A stretch of DNA of 64,000 bases from Hygrophila difformis. Its lineage: Eukaryota; Streptophyta; Magnoliopsida; Lamiales; Acanthaceae. Location of the stretch: assembly GCA_030278955.1 (NCBI GenBank), contig JAOANR010000003.1, positions 35,296,054 to 35,360,053 on the forward strand, read 5' to 3'. The notes beneath the pieces were generated by a model. That model saw only the letters and a list, made by a program, of their open reading frames with translations, was not told where the DNA came from and ran no database searches. Positions 1 through 11,600 of this stretch are shown one piece after another (the stretch's first letter is position 1; each line of letters starts with the position of its first letter). Both the position numbers and the translations under genes were made by a program.

Positions 1-29
1 CCTGGGTGACCAAAAACCGGGGTGTTATA
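1..29 (+). repeat. 3' end of a chromovirus LTR (fragment)
   Basis: The first 28 or so bases match the terminus of the element C LTR at 42931-42959 almost base for base, ending GGTGTTATA where C has GGTGTTACA. The sequence after it is not the expected initiator-Met primer site but a truncated gag reading frame. This is therefore an old LTR end abutting another element. The rest of this LTR lies outside the window. Confidence 0.7.
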
Positions 30-108
30 GTGCAAAAGGCGGGAAGAACACATTGAGAAGCGATTTGCTAGAATCGAGGAAGGTTTTGAGACTACTTGAA
101 GAGATGTT

Positions 109-1221
109 ATGAAAGAAGTTGAGGAGAGTGTACGTATGCATGGCACGGCATTGACCACTCATTTGGAGAGAATGATGGAAAGGAAGCTTGAACGTATCTG
201 TGATGATCTTGGTGGAAATCGAGGCCATGATGATCCGGAGAGTTCAATACATGTTTCTACATCTAGTGGAAGGCATACATCACGAGGAAGCTTGTCAAGG
301 CATGGACGAGCTCATGACCCAGCTAGGGCTAGTGGAGATGATCAAAGTCTTATTCCGTATAGTGGAGCAAGCCATGTGCCACGAGCTAGACATGATGATG
401 AAATGGACCGAGAGGCACCAAGGGTTGATCGAGCCAATCGAACACCACGGGCTAGACATGATGATCATGCAAATGAGCCTAGAAACCGAAGGCATGTACC
501 AAGGCGTGATGAGCTACATGAAAGTGAATCCGATGAGGATTTTGAGGTACAAGGCCGTAGGCATAGAGTCCGCTATTATGGTGGTGAGTTGAAAAGTATT
601 AAGTTTCATATTCCTAGTTTTAAGGGGTCAAGTGATCCACATGAGTTTTTAGAGTGGAAAAGTAAAATGGAAGTATTATTTGCTTGTCATGATTACTCCG
701 AGTTTAAGAGAGTGCAGGTTGCCATTGTTGAATTTAAAGAATATGCCATGACTTGGTGGGAGAAGCATAGGCGAGACATTCACCGAAGAGGTGCAGGGTC
801 AATTGAGACTTGGAGAGGCTTAATCCGAGCTATGGAGGAAAGATTCATACCACCATTCTACATGGAGGACCAAGAGCTTAAGTTTCAATCCTTGATGCAA
901 GGCAACAAATTCGTGGAGGAATATGCCAAAGAAATGGAACTCTTGATGATGAGGACACAAATGGAGGAGCGGGATAGTGTGACTCGAGCTAGGTTCTTAA
1001 AGGGCTTGAGACGTGACATACATGATGTGGTCAACTTACATAGATTTGGATTGTTGGATGAAATGGTGCACTATGCTATTAAAGTGGAGGATCAATTTTC
1101 TAGGAGCAAACAAAAGTATTACTACAAGGAGGCATCATCAACTAAAGAATCATCCTATGCTAAGGAGTTCCAAGAGGAGACCAAGAGGAGCAAGACTTGG
1201 AGGGAACCAACAAAGCAATAA
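109..1221 (+). pseudogene. gag: Element A gag polyprotein (truncated, broken)
   Basis: The product is a Ty3/gypsy capsid-type Gag, the structural protein of the virus-like particle. Residues about 160-330 form the retrotransposon gag domain, recognisable from HIPSFKGSSDPHEFLEW, the WWEKHRR block and the AIKVEDQF end. An N-terminal part rich in Arg, His and Asp precedes it. The frame continues upstream of the ATG at 109 but is closed by a TGA at 97-99, so this ATG is only the first one left, not a proven start. The frame stops with TAA at 1219-1221, ahead of the nucleic-acid-binding knuckle, which continues in another frame. The gag family is sure; the clade within gypsy is not. Confidence 0.8.
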
Positions 1222-1361
1222 GAGAAACAACCTTTGAAGAGGACGGATGCCTATAGACAAAAAGGGGAAGTTCCTAAATCTAGTGATAAATTTAAAATGT
1301 TACTTTCTTTAAGTGTAATCAAAAAGGGCATTATGCTTCTAGTTGTCCTACTAAGAAGACT
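1222..1361 (+). pseudogene. Remnant of the element A CCHC zinc knuckle
   Basis: A CCHC knuckle is visible but out of frame. The first Cys codon is at 1298-1300. The second Cys (1314-1316), the His (1329-1331) and the last Cys (1344-1346) are in a frame shifted by extra bases between the first two cysteines. In gypsy Gag proteins this knuckle binds genomic RNA. The frameshift means it could not be made as part of the upstream Gag. Confidence 0.6.
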
Positions 1362-1928
1362 TTGATTCTGCATGAGGATGGCATCTATGAATTTGTTGAT
1401 CTTGTAGGTACTTCAAGTGAAAGTGAAAGTGATGAAGATGAGAGGACAAAGGAACTAGTAGATGAAGGGAATGAATCTTCATCTTCATTGGTAACTATGA
1501 GGATGCTTGGACATATGCCAAAAGGAGATGAAAAAGAGGATCGTGTTAAACAGCAAAGGAAGAATCTATTTCATTGTAGATGCAAGGTCCAAGGGAGGAA
1601 TGTCTCGGTGATCATAGATAGTGGAAGTTGCACCAATGTGGTATCTTTGTACACCGTGAAGAAATTATCATTGCCATTGATCAAACATCCTTTACCATAC
1701 AAGCTTCAATGGATGAATGAAAGTGGAGAGCTTAAAGTGACACATCAAGCTCAAGTACCCGTGTAGATTGAAGTCTACAAGGATGAGATCTTATGTGATG
1801 TCACTCCTATGAGTGCATGTCACTTGCTACTTGGACGGCCTTGGCAATCCGACAAGGCTATTCAATATGATGGTTTTCTTTCTTACATGATAATAATAAA
1901 ATTGTTATTTCATCCCTTTCTTTGAAGG
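1362..1928 (+). pseudogene. Element A aspartic protease region (pol N-terminus)
   Basis: The frame has an acidic linker and then a retroviral-type aspartic protease. The active site reads IIDSGSCTNV near residues 85-95, and the flap-side block LLLGRPW is about 70 codons further on. An in-frame TAG at 1764-1766 interrupts the domain just after VTHQAQVPV, yet coding similarity carries on past it to about 1890. In this family the protease cleaves Gag and Pol during particle maturation. The stop and the element B insertion downstream make it inactive. Reverse transcriptase should follow but does not, even on the far side of the insertion at 26582. Confidence 0.75.
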
Positions 1929-1933
1929 AGGTA
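1929..1933 (+). repeat. Target-site duplication AGGTA, left of element B
   Basis: The five bases before the left LTR are AGGTA. The same five follow the right LTR at 26582-26586. A 5-bp duplication is the usual size for Ty3/gypsy integrases. Confidence 0.9.
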
Positions 1934-2270
1934 TGATAATGGCCAAAATTGTCCATTATTTCCAATCCATTTCCGTGTCTGAGACGGACATTTTGATCGT
2001 GATTCCATCTTATTTCAATAAGAAAGCAGTTGAATTTAACAGATTAATGCGAGTTTGTAAAAACATCAAGCCGGTAACAAAAAGACACAAAATATGCAAT
2101 TTTAATTGTATTTGTGTTAGAAAAATCCAAAAACATGAAAAAAGGAAAAAGAAAAAGAAAAAGGAATGAAAAGATGGGCAAAAGAATAAGAGAGCCCACA
2201 AAAATCCAAAAAGATGGGAAAAAGATTGAAAAATCCCACAACTGAAAATTTGGTTAAGTGATTGAAGCAC

Positions 2271-2740
2271 AATTCGAATTGTGAGCAATTCGAATTGTTG
2301 ATTCGAATTAATTCGAATTGCACAACAATTCGAATTGCTAAATAGAGCAAGAAATGGTTAAGTGTTGGAAGGGATGCAGAAGGCTAGTTCGAATTATTCA
2401 AGTTCGAATTAATTCGAATTAGGGAATGAAGAGAGAAGAAGCTAATTCGAATTGTTCAAGTTCGAATTAATTCGAATTAGGGAATGAAGAGAGAAGAAAC
2501 CCAAAGGCAAGAAGAAGAGGCAATTCGAATTGTCCAAGTTCGAATTAATTCGAATTGGCACAAACAATTCGAATTGCCAACAGAGTGCAAGGAAGCCAAG
2601 CAGAAACCCTCATCCAATTCGAGAAATACCAATTCGAATTATCACAACAATTCGAATTGACTAATGAAAGCTACAATCCCAGCTCAAGGAAGAGATCTCA
2701 CAATTCGAATTAATTCGAATTGGTCGAGATAATTCGAACT
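2271..2740. repeat. AATTCGAATT palindrome cluster 1, left LTR
   Basis: Many AATTCGAATT units and compound AATTCGAATTAATTCGAATT palindromes occur here. One is perfect (2702-2721) and others are one base off (for example near 2402, 2461 and 2539). The cluster ends about 77 bases upstream of the LTR TATA box. Confidence 0.9.
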
Positions 2741-2815
2741 TCACTCAACAATTCATTCAAATGAAGCTGTGGAGCATAGACACAACATTGGTGGGCCTAG
2801 GGTTTTGAAGATTGT

Positions 2816-2824
2816 CTATAAAAG
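2816..2824 (+). promoter_or_regulatory. TATA box of element B left LTR
   Basis: CTATAAAAG follows the first palindrome cluster and is the only strong TATA motif in the first 1 kb of the LTR. It probably sets the U3/R start for genomic RNA. The right LTR has the same motif at 22460-22468. The transcription start is inferred. Confidence 0.6.
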
Positions 2825-3689
2825 CAGACCTTCCACAACAGAATCAAAAGGGGAAGAAATTTTAACCAAAAGGCAGCTTGGGACAAAAAGAACAACAGGA
2901 GGTTCCACACCCCTTAAGGGTTAGGTAGGTAGTTTAGATTAGTTTAGTTTATTTTTCTTGCAAGTATTTTAATCCTTACATGCTTTAATCTTAGTTTAGT
3001 ATAGAAGCAGTTTGTGTAACCCTTAGAGTAGCCATTTTCCATATGTCTACATGCTTTCTAGTTAGAATAAACCCTACCTTCAAGCTAATGATGGTGTTGG
3101 GTTCTTATTTTGCTTTCAAGTGTCAATACAAGAAAAATTTCCAGAAATGGTATTATTCATGTGTTTTGGCACTCTTTAATGCTTTCCCTATAAATAAATG
3201 CTTAGTGTGTTTGTTTGTTTCAACTAGGTCACATTTATTATGTCCTAGTTGACATTCAAACTTAATAAATGCATGTTTGTGGGTTTTTGGCTTGATTTAG
3301 TGCCTTAGAGCTTCAAATAAGTGTTCTTAGGTTTTAGATGTTTTTAATGTCTGTGTTTAGTTGTATTTTAATTTTATTCTTCCTGCCTTAATCTTATTTC
3401 GTGCTTCCTTAGATAACTTGTGTGTTCTTAGTTTACTCATGTAGTTCTTGGATAACTAGATGTTTTAGGCTCTTTGATCTCTGATTTCTTGTTTGTAGAA
3501 ATAGGGTTTGAATCTGGCCAATACCCACTAGACATGTATTTGTTTATTTCTTGAAAATCTCACTAAGGTGGCTGTGAAATGACACTGATGTGAGATGAGG
3601 GATTTAGTAAATCTAAACCCATCATTACAGTACAGTGTTCACCTAACCCATACTAGTGAGAACAAAAATTGTGTTGTCTGAAATATGTG

Positions 3690-4147
3690 ATTCGAATTGA
3701 GGCAATTCGAATTAATTCGAATTGCCAAGGGAAATTCGAATTGCATATCCAAACTATTCTCTTCATGTGGTTTTCAACCAATTCGAATTATGTCATTCAA
3801 GTTAATTCGAACTGCCCAACAATTCGAATTGGGTTAAAACCACATTGTATCCATTGCCACCCATTCATGCCTTAGTTTATTTTCCATCCTTCACCAATTC
3901 GAATTGTTGCAATTCGAATTAATTCGAATTGCTGTATAATTCGAACTCACTCCCTTTGAGGTAAATGCTTTAGTCAATTTGAGCAAGAAAGGGACTTCAC
4001 CAATTCGAATTGTCCAATTCGAATTAATTCGAATTGGCTAATAATTCGAATTGGATGATGCTCCAATTTCTAGCAATGATCAATTGAGTAAGTAATACTT
4101 CATCCTTCATGCATGCTCAATTCGAATTACCCCAATAATTCGAATTG
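3690..4147. repeat. AATTCGAATT palindrome cluster 2, left LTR
   Basis: A second cluster of the same palindrome lies downstream of the TATA box, with perfect 20-base copies at 3704-3723, 3911-3930 and 4016-4035. It would lie in the transcribed part of the LTR. Confidence 0.9.
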
Positions 4148-6878
4148 AACTATCCTTTTATTTTGAAAATTCCAAAAATATTTTCTTTCATGATTTGTGT
4201 AAGTTGCATGGGTGTATTGGGCCTAGGCCCAGTTCATCTGATTTCTACCCATTACACATTTCAACCCATTAGTGTCCAATTATTGTGTGTTTAACACCCA
4301 CACAATACCAAAAATATTTTCTTACTTTCTGTTTTCTCTTTCATTGTGTGTATGAACGATAATGAGAAACACTACAGATTAATGTTGGTGAAAGGTCCCT
4401 TCACAGGGATATCGATTAACCCGTCTTCTGTGTGTCAATCATTATCTGTTATTTTGCATGATCTGGTTAGTGGTTGGTGGAAGCTTCGGCGAGCGTTCTC
4501 TTCACTAAGAGTTTCGATTAGTCACTCAGCCAATTCCTAATCAGATACAGTTTTAATTTTCTTTATCTTAATTTCTGAACCTGAATTCAAGTTGCAATAG
4601 TATCAACTGATGTCGACCAACATCAGTTGAGAAATATTACAGCAAGAAATATGTGGGTTATTTCTTCCACTCACAGACAAAAGACAACTGAATGACGGCG
4701 GTCACCGTCATTTGGAATTCTTTCTGTCTACAATCAATCATCTGGGATAATTGGGAACCGGACAGCAGATGTTTGCAGTCCGGAAAACCCCAACTATCTC
4801 TGGCACTCTTTTTAGCCAATTTCTTCTCATCTCAGGCTAATCCATCTTTGTGTATCGCATTCTGTCTAACCCCACCATATATTTTGGGGTATTTTATTTC
4901 CTTTTCATATACTTGTATGCATGATACTATTATGTAGATGTTCTGGTCTTATTGCTATTTTGGGGATCCTTTCCCTTGGACACAGAAGTCTTGATTAAAT
5001 CTGATGCTGCATAATAAATTTCCAACAAAAATTTCTTTATAAAATCCGGATCTAAGTAAAGGATAAATTCGACAGTTATGACTAATTCATCTTCCACTGG
5101 GGATTGATTTTGAGAGCTTAGAAGCAGAGTCAGCGATTAGGTCTCATCTAGACTGAAAAGATCTGTGTTTTAATTGAGAGTTTAGTACCTGTCTAGGGAA
5201 TGATTTTCAAATATTCATTTGCTTCTCAAAATTGTTGTGTGTTGGAAATCTGATATTAGATATCGCATTAAGTCAATATCCACTTGGGTGTAGATGAGAT
5301 GTGATAAATAATACTAGAGGAACAACATATAGGCCTTGGTGAATTTATAAGGTAAGGTCGAGTACTCCTTCGACTACTATCTTCTTCTGCCAAAGTCTAG
5401 AATTGAGTCTTGAGTGAGTACATCCGGAATAGGTTCATTTATGGATCTGTTTCATTTAGTTTGTATCTCATAACTGACCAGGAGTTGTAAGCCCTGTGGC
5501 TTATCGATGTCTTGGAGGTTCTTGATCTGCATCTGGTCACCAAGACCAGGGGCTCTTTTATACTAACGGAAAGAGACGTTTTTAACAATTCCGGGTGATA
5601 GATTTAAATGCTTTCTTTACAGCTTTCTTTACTGCTTTCCTTTAAATGCTTTCATAGAGGTCACTCGGAAGAATTAAGGGCTGTCCATCTGTTAAAAGGT
5701 TTGAGAGTTATGGAATGGTTTGGGGCTTGATTTGAAACTTTGGGTGTGACATGGGGGAATGATAGGAGTACTTGGCATGTCAACTAATGATATGTTAGGT
5801 GTTGTTTGTCCACCACAGATATGTAATATACTTCACAAGGCCTGTGGAGGGAGTTATAAGTCTGTGGTATCTTAGAAATTGCTGTCTTAAGAGCATGTAA
5901 ACTCTTACTGTAAGTACCTGTCTGTTAAAGGGAACATGGTATAGAGAGCATGAGAGTTAGCTAACTGGAGGATTATCCCAAACTAAGATCTGTGTATAAA
6001 AATGGAAGTTTAATTGTGTTTCATCTGAATCTTGTCCAATCTTTATTATTTCCTCCCTGTCCCTTCTGTCATATTTAAATCTGCTTTTTAGATAGTGTAG
6101 CATAATTTTATATTGTTTTCGTAGTATAGATTTAATTGCTTTCTTCGATCTAGTTCATCATGCTTTGTAGAATAATTTTTACTGCTTTCATGATCTAGTT
6201 TAAATTATGTCGAGTAGTTGATAGAAACCCTTGCAAAACTTGAAACGAGTAACCGAGTGGAAAATCTTAGTAAACGACGTGGGCCCTGCTTCCATCGCAC
6301 ATCCTCCAGTGAACGATCCGGTACTTACTATAAATTACTGCAATTTTTGACCCGTACGCTTTCGGGAGCACAGTTTCGTGACACGAGTAAATAAAAACAA
6401 CATTTTGGGCAAATACTCTTACAGTGGGAAGATGTTCAAGAATTTCATGGCAGGTATCTCTTTGACATGAAATTTAGAGAAGCATCATGGTGCAGATATC
6501 AGGGACTTTCAGGGTGACAGACTGAAGGTCCATCCCTGTTGCACCGTGATATTTGTCAAAAGTTTCATGGCTGAGAGGACCACAGCGCCGTTTGAACCCC
6601 ACAGGAGTAATAAAAAGGGAAACCTTAATATATTCTTAAACCCCTTCCCCCAATCATAACTCTTTTCATTTAATAAATCCGAACTTGGAAATTGTATTTA
6701 GACGGTTCTTCAACCCCCCAGCAGCAAAATGAAACTTGGCTTGGGTGCAAAAGTTTCATGGCCGTCACCGGGGACTCTTGAGGCACCATTTGAAATCACA
6801 GTTTCCTCCTTAAGCAATAAACCAGTAAAAGAATTTTCAGAAAATTACTCGTGTTGGCGAAGCTCGTCAAAAGTTTCA

Positions 6879-6896
6879 TGGCGCCGTTGCCGGGGA
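6879..6896 (+). other. Primer binding site of element B (tRNA-Asp type)
   Basis: TGGCGCCGTTGCCGGGGA directly follows the LTR end. It is complementary to the 3' end of plant tRNA-Asp, the usual primer for Athila-type elements. Confidence 0.85.
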
Positions 6897-7025
6897 GGAT
6901 GCAGCGCCGTTTACTAGGAGAATTACATTCCTGATTTACTCATAGATAGTTCTTGTATATGTTCTTGAACTATTACTAACCTGGGGGTTGTACAGGTACT
7001 GTCAAAAGTTTGATACCAACTGCTT

Positions 7026-7508
7026 ATGCAACGGAGAAGGAGCACATTACCGGAGCTACCGTTCGATCTAGAAATAGAAAGGACCGCTCGCCAACTGAGG
7101 GCAGAAGCCAGAAGACGGAAGGAGCAGGAGCGTCGGAGCCGCACTTCACCTGAAACATCAAGCAGCGATCTATCAGATATGGCAGAAAACCAAAACATTC
7201 CCCCGATCTTACCCATAGACCAACCACCAAATAACCCTGGTAATGGAGCTGACAGGGGAGTGGTAGAGCATCCTAATCGTGCCAACGAAGAGGAGAATCT
7301 ACCAAATCCTAATCAGCAACAATACCAGCAATTCCACCAACAACCACCACCACCCGTAAATCAATTTCACCAAAACCAAAACATACCAAACCAACAATAC
7401 CAAAACCAAGCTTTCAATCCAGATCAATTTCAGAACAACCCACAAGATCCACATAACTTCCAGCAATTTCCAAATTATCACCAACAGTACCAGAACCAAG
7501 CTGAATAA
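7026..7508 (+). pseudogene. gag: Element B gag, N-terminal part
   Basis: The ATG at 7026 opens a frame with the Athila Gag N-terminus (LPFDLEIERTARQLRAEAR), followed by a Gln/Asn/Pro-rich low-complexity stretch. It closes with TAA at 7506-7508. The main capsid domain continues 30 bases later in a different frame (7538 on), so one frameshift separates the two halves. The leader between the primer site and this ATG is 129 bases. The N-terminal residues fit Athila Gag, so this is likely the true start. Confidence 0.8.
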
Positions 7509-7537
7509 GGAAATCAACAGCAGCAGCAGCAGACTTC

Positions 7538-8659
7538 ATGCAACCAATTGTAGAGCCCTATCTGGATAGACCTGGGAGAGCACATTTTCCTGCACGCAAT
7601 TTCGAGCTCAAACCGGCACTCATTAATTTGGTGCAAAACAATCAGTTCTGCGGCGCAAATCATGAGGACCCTCATGATCATCTCCAGACCTTCCTGGAGC
7701 TCTGCGACACGATCAAAAATCAGGGAGTCTCTCCTGATGCTATAAGGCTAATGTTGTTTCCATTTTCTTTGTATAGTGGTGCCAGGGACTGGTACAAGTC
7801 ATTGCCTATCAATCTGCGAAGCACTTGGGCAGACTTGGTGAGGAGCTTTTTGCTGAAGTATTTTCCAGAATCAAAGATTGAGGAAGGACGAGCTAAGATT
7901 GGAGATTTTAAAATGAAGCCAGACGAATCATTATATGATGCGAAGGAGAGATTCTTGGGCCTCATCAGGCGATGCCCCCAACATGGGTACGCACCATGGG
8001 AGCAATTGAGGAAATTCTACGGAGGACTCACCCATCCATGGAGAACAATGTTAGACGCCGCTGGCGGACGACATTTACTCCACTTGCCTATGGACCAAGC
8101 TTGGGAGAAGATTGAGACAATGTCTGTCAACAGATCCATCCTAAACACAGACGATAGGAAGGAGAATCCTCCTAGAAAAGTCTTTGCTGTAAGTGAAGGG
8201 AAAACAGATTTTGAAAAACTGCAAGAACAGGTAGCTGCGATACAGCTGAGTCAGGATAAAGGGAAGGGAACGGACGCTTCCCAGGCAGGAACCTCATCAG
8301 ACCAAGTTCAAACACAACAATCGGGAGTTGTCTGTGGACTGTGTCAGGGACCTCATCCAACTGACACATGCCAACAGATAGCTACCGAAAGCTGTAATTA
8401 TGCCGGGAACTACCAAAATCGCCATCCCAACCTCTCTTATTCCAACAACAATGCACTTAACGCGCATTTGTTGCAGCCAAACCAGCCCAACCAGTTCCAA
8501 AACCCACAGCAAAACTTCAGACCTCAGAACCAAGGATTCGTCCAGCAAAGAGTGCAGAACTTCCAAAATCAGAATCAGAATTTCCAACCTCAAATCCAAC
8601 AAAGGCCTAATCAGAACCAAGGCCAGAATTTCCAGAATTTCCAGCCCCAACCTGACTAG
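7538..8659 (+). pseudogene. gag: Element B gag, capsid and nucleocapsid part
   Basis: This is the Athila capsid domain: ALINLVQNNQF, then the LFPFSLYSGARDWYKSLP block and the MKPDESLYDAKERF region. A Cys/His motif, CGLCQGPHPTDTC, follows near residue 265, then a long Gln/Asn-rich tail. The frame ends in TAG at 8657-8659, but the same frame continues directly into pol, with QNQQ-like sequence on both sides. A single C-to-T change of a Gln codon explains it. Gag would build the particle; here it is cut off from both its start (frameshift) and pol (stop). Confidence 0.85.
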
Positions 8660-11600
8660 AATCAGCAAAGGCCACCATCTCGTTTGGAGAACCTGATGAC
8701 TGAATTTATAGCCAACCAGAAGGATATAAATCAGCAACTGCAGTCATCAATCAAGAATGTGGAGACGCAAGTCACCCAATTGGCCAAGGAACTACAGAAC
8801 AGGGGGAAAGGAACACTTCCAAGCAGTACTGAAGCTAACCCGCAGTGTAAAGCAATCACATTGCGGGGAGGCAAGACTCTGAAAGGAATTGTTGGACATG
8901 GAAAAGAGACGGCCGAGGAGGAAAAGGATCTAGTGGAGGGTGAAAAAGGGAGTGAAAGGATCGAAGGAGGAGATGGTATTGGATTGGACAAGGACGAACC
9001 AGAAACAACTATTCCGCAGGTTGAAGCTGCAAAGGGAGCTGAAAAGGGTAGGGTTGAAGGTAAAATTTCCTTCTCTTTACCACCAAAAACAAATAATAAT
9101 AAGTACATGCCAAGGGTACCATACCCGGCATGTCTTAAAAATAAGGAGCAAGATGAAAAATTTAAAAAGTTTTTAGAAAGACTGAAAGCTGTCGAGATCA
9201 CTATTCCATTGGTCGAAATGATTTCAGAAATGCCCGTCTATGCTAAATTTCTTAAAGAAATGATTTCAGGGAGGAGAAAAGCTGAGCAGGAGGAAGTAGT
9301 GATTTTGAACAGTAGCTGCAGTGCCATTATCCAAAGAGTGCTACCGGAGAAGAAGGAAGATCCAGGATGCATTACATTGCCGATCCATATCGGGAAAACT
9401 AATGTTGGAAAAGGGTTGTGCGATCTAGGATCGAGCATCAACGTTATGCCACTTGCCATGGTGAAACGTCTTCACTTGGGAACAATTGAACCGGTTACAA
9501 TGAAGTTACAGCTGGCAGACCGATCAATTACCCATCCAATCGGAATCCTGAAGGACGTAATTGTCAAGACGGGAGGGACTCTCTTCCCCGTCGACTTCAT
9601 TATTTTGGATATAGAGGAGGATTACGAGATGCCACTGATCTTAGGCCGCCCCTTTCTCTCAACCGGCGGTGCACTTATAGACGCTCGATCAAATCAAATC
9701 AAGCTCCGAGTCGGAGAAGAAGAATTGGACTTCAACATGGAAAAGCTGCAGAAGTTCCCGTCTGAGGGATCTTGTTCCACTTTTGATGTAATAGATAGTA
9801 GGAGTGAGGATGAGAGCATAGACTCTGTGACTGATGAGCCGAGCAAAGTTTCAAAACAGGTACTGAAGCCTGAAGGTGCAGAGCAACCAAGGAGCTGCAA
9901 CGCTGTCCACTTCGAGGATCCTATCTCTGGAGACCTTGAAGAATTCGATGGAGTTGAGTTCATCCCGGAGGAAGAGGAAAGCACTGCTGAAGAGGAAATG
10001 GATCCTGTACTGACACAGGATCCTGAAGGTAAATCTGATCTCTCTCTCCCACCCATTTCTCGCAAATTGCTGCCTTCCGTTGAATGCCCACCAGAGCTGG
10101 AACTTAAAATACTTCCGGATCATCTTAAGTACGTTTTTCTCGCTGAACATAAAAGATTACCGGTGATTGTGTCAGCCAAGCTGACACAAGAACAAGAAAA
10201 AGCTCTGGTAGACATTCTAAAGAAATATGTACATGCAATTGGATGGACCATTTCTGATATAAAAGGAATAAGCCCCTCTGTTTGCATGCACAGAATTTTA
10301 ATGGAAGAGGAGTATAAGCCCTCAAGGCAACCACAAAGGCGTCTGAACCCCCATATGCAGGAAGTGGTAAGGAAAGAAGTTATCAAGCTCTTAGATGCTG
10401 GTATCATCTATCCTATCTCTGATAGCAAATGGGTTAGCCCAGTACAGGTCGTACCAAAACGTGGGGGGATCTGTGTAACAACTAATGAGCAGGGAGAAGA
10501 AGTGGCGACGCGTCCAGTGACCGGTTGGAGAGTTTGCATCGACTACCGGAAGCTCAATACCGCTACCAGGAAGGACCATTTCCCCTTGCCATTCATTGAT
10601 CAGATGCTGGAGAGGTTGGCCGGAAGGGAGTACTACTGCTTTTTGGATGGGTATTCTGGCTATAATCAGATTGTAATAGCTAGCGAGGATCACGACAAGA
10701 CCACATTCACGTGTCCCTATGGAACTTTTGCATACAGGCGCATGCCTTTTGGACTTTGTAATGCGCCTGCCACATTTCAACGTTGCATGATGTCAATTTT
10801 CTCAGAATTTATCGAAAAATGCATTGAAGTTTTCATGGATGACTTCTCTGTGTATGGAGATACTTTTGATGAATGTTTGACTAATCTTGCACAAATTTTG
10901 AAAAGATGTGAGGGCACCAACCTAGTTTTGAACTGGGAGAAGTGCCATTTCATGGTCACCGAAGGAATAGTGTTGGGTCACCGCATCTCGCGCGCAGGTA
11001 TCGAAGTCGACAGAGCTAAGGTCTTAGTCATCTCAAACCTCCCATTGCCTAATTCAATAAAAGCAGTTAGGAGTTTCTTAGGGCATGCCGGTTTCTACCG
11101 GAGATTCATAAAAGACTTTTCAAAAATTGCCAAGCCGCTCACTAACTTGCTTTGTAAAGAAAACCCTTTTGTAATAAATGAAGCGTGTGTTCAAGCCTTT
11201 GACACGCTCAAAGAAATGTTGATTTCTGCTCCAATAGTACAACCACCCGATTGGTCAATGCCTTTCGAGGTAATGTGTGATGCAAGTGATCTCGCCGTGG
11301 GTGCAGTTCTTGGGCAACATAGGGAAGGGAAGCATTGCGTAATTCATTACGCAAGTCATGCCCTGAATGAGGCCCAAATCAACTACACCACCACGGAGAA
11401 GGAGATGTATGCTGTGGTTTTTGCGTTTGACAAATTCAGACAATACCTCATTGGTACGAAAACCACAGTGTACACAGATCACTCTGCACTGAGATACTTG
11501 TTTAGCAAACAAGACGCCAAACCTCGATTAATCAGGTGGGTACTTTTGTTGCAAGAATTTAACATTATAATAAAAGATAGAAAAGGTAGAGACAATGGTG

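Larger units (their letters stand above)
1934..6878 (+). repeat. Element B left LTR (4,945 bp)
   Basis: The LTR begins TGATAATGG and ends GTTTCA, directly before the primer site. It carries two clusters of AATTCGAATT palindromes (2271-2740 and 3690-4147), a TATA box between them at 2817, and about 2.7 kb of AT-rich sequence without a credible ORF after 4150. Its last 430 bases hold several copies of the LTR-end motif AAGTTTCATGG. No protein domain was recognised anywhere inside it. Confidence 0.93.

Noticed and set aside
2010..2350. Open frames on the minus strand rich in Phe and Leu at the LTR start
   Set aside because: They come from a purine-rich, low-complexity AAAAAGAAAAAG tract read backwards. 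The same frames appear in both LTRs and no domain is seen.
2271..4147. AATTCGAATT clusters as a CRISPR-like array
   Set aside because: Spacing is irregular, the repeat is a self-palindrome, there are no unique equal-length spacers, and the context is a plant LTR.
4346..4937. Small forward frames at 4346-4540 and 4692-4937 within the left LTR
   Set aside because: The first recurs in the right LTR by descent. The second is destroyed there by the 57-bp duplication. No similarity to known proteins and no promoter context.
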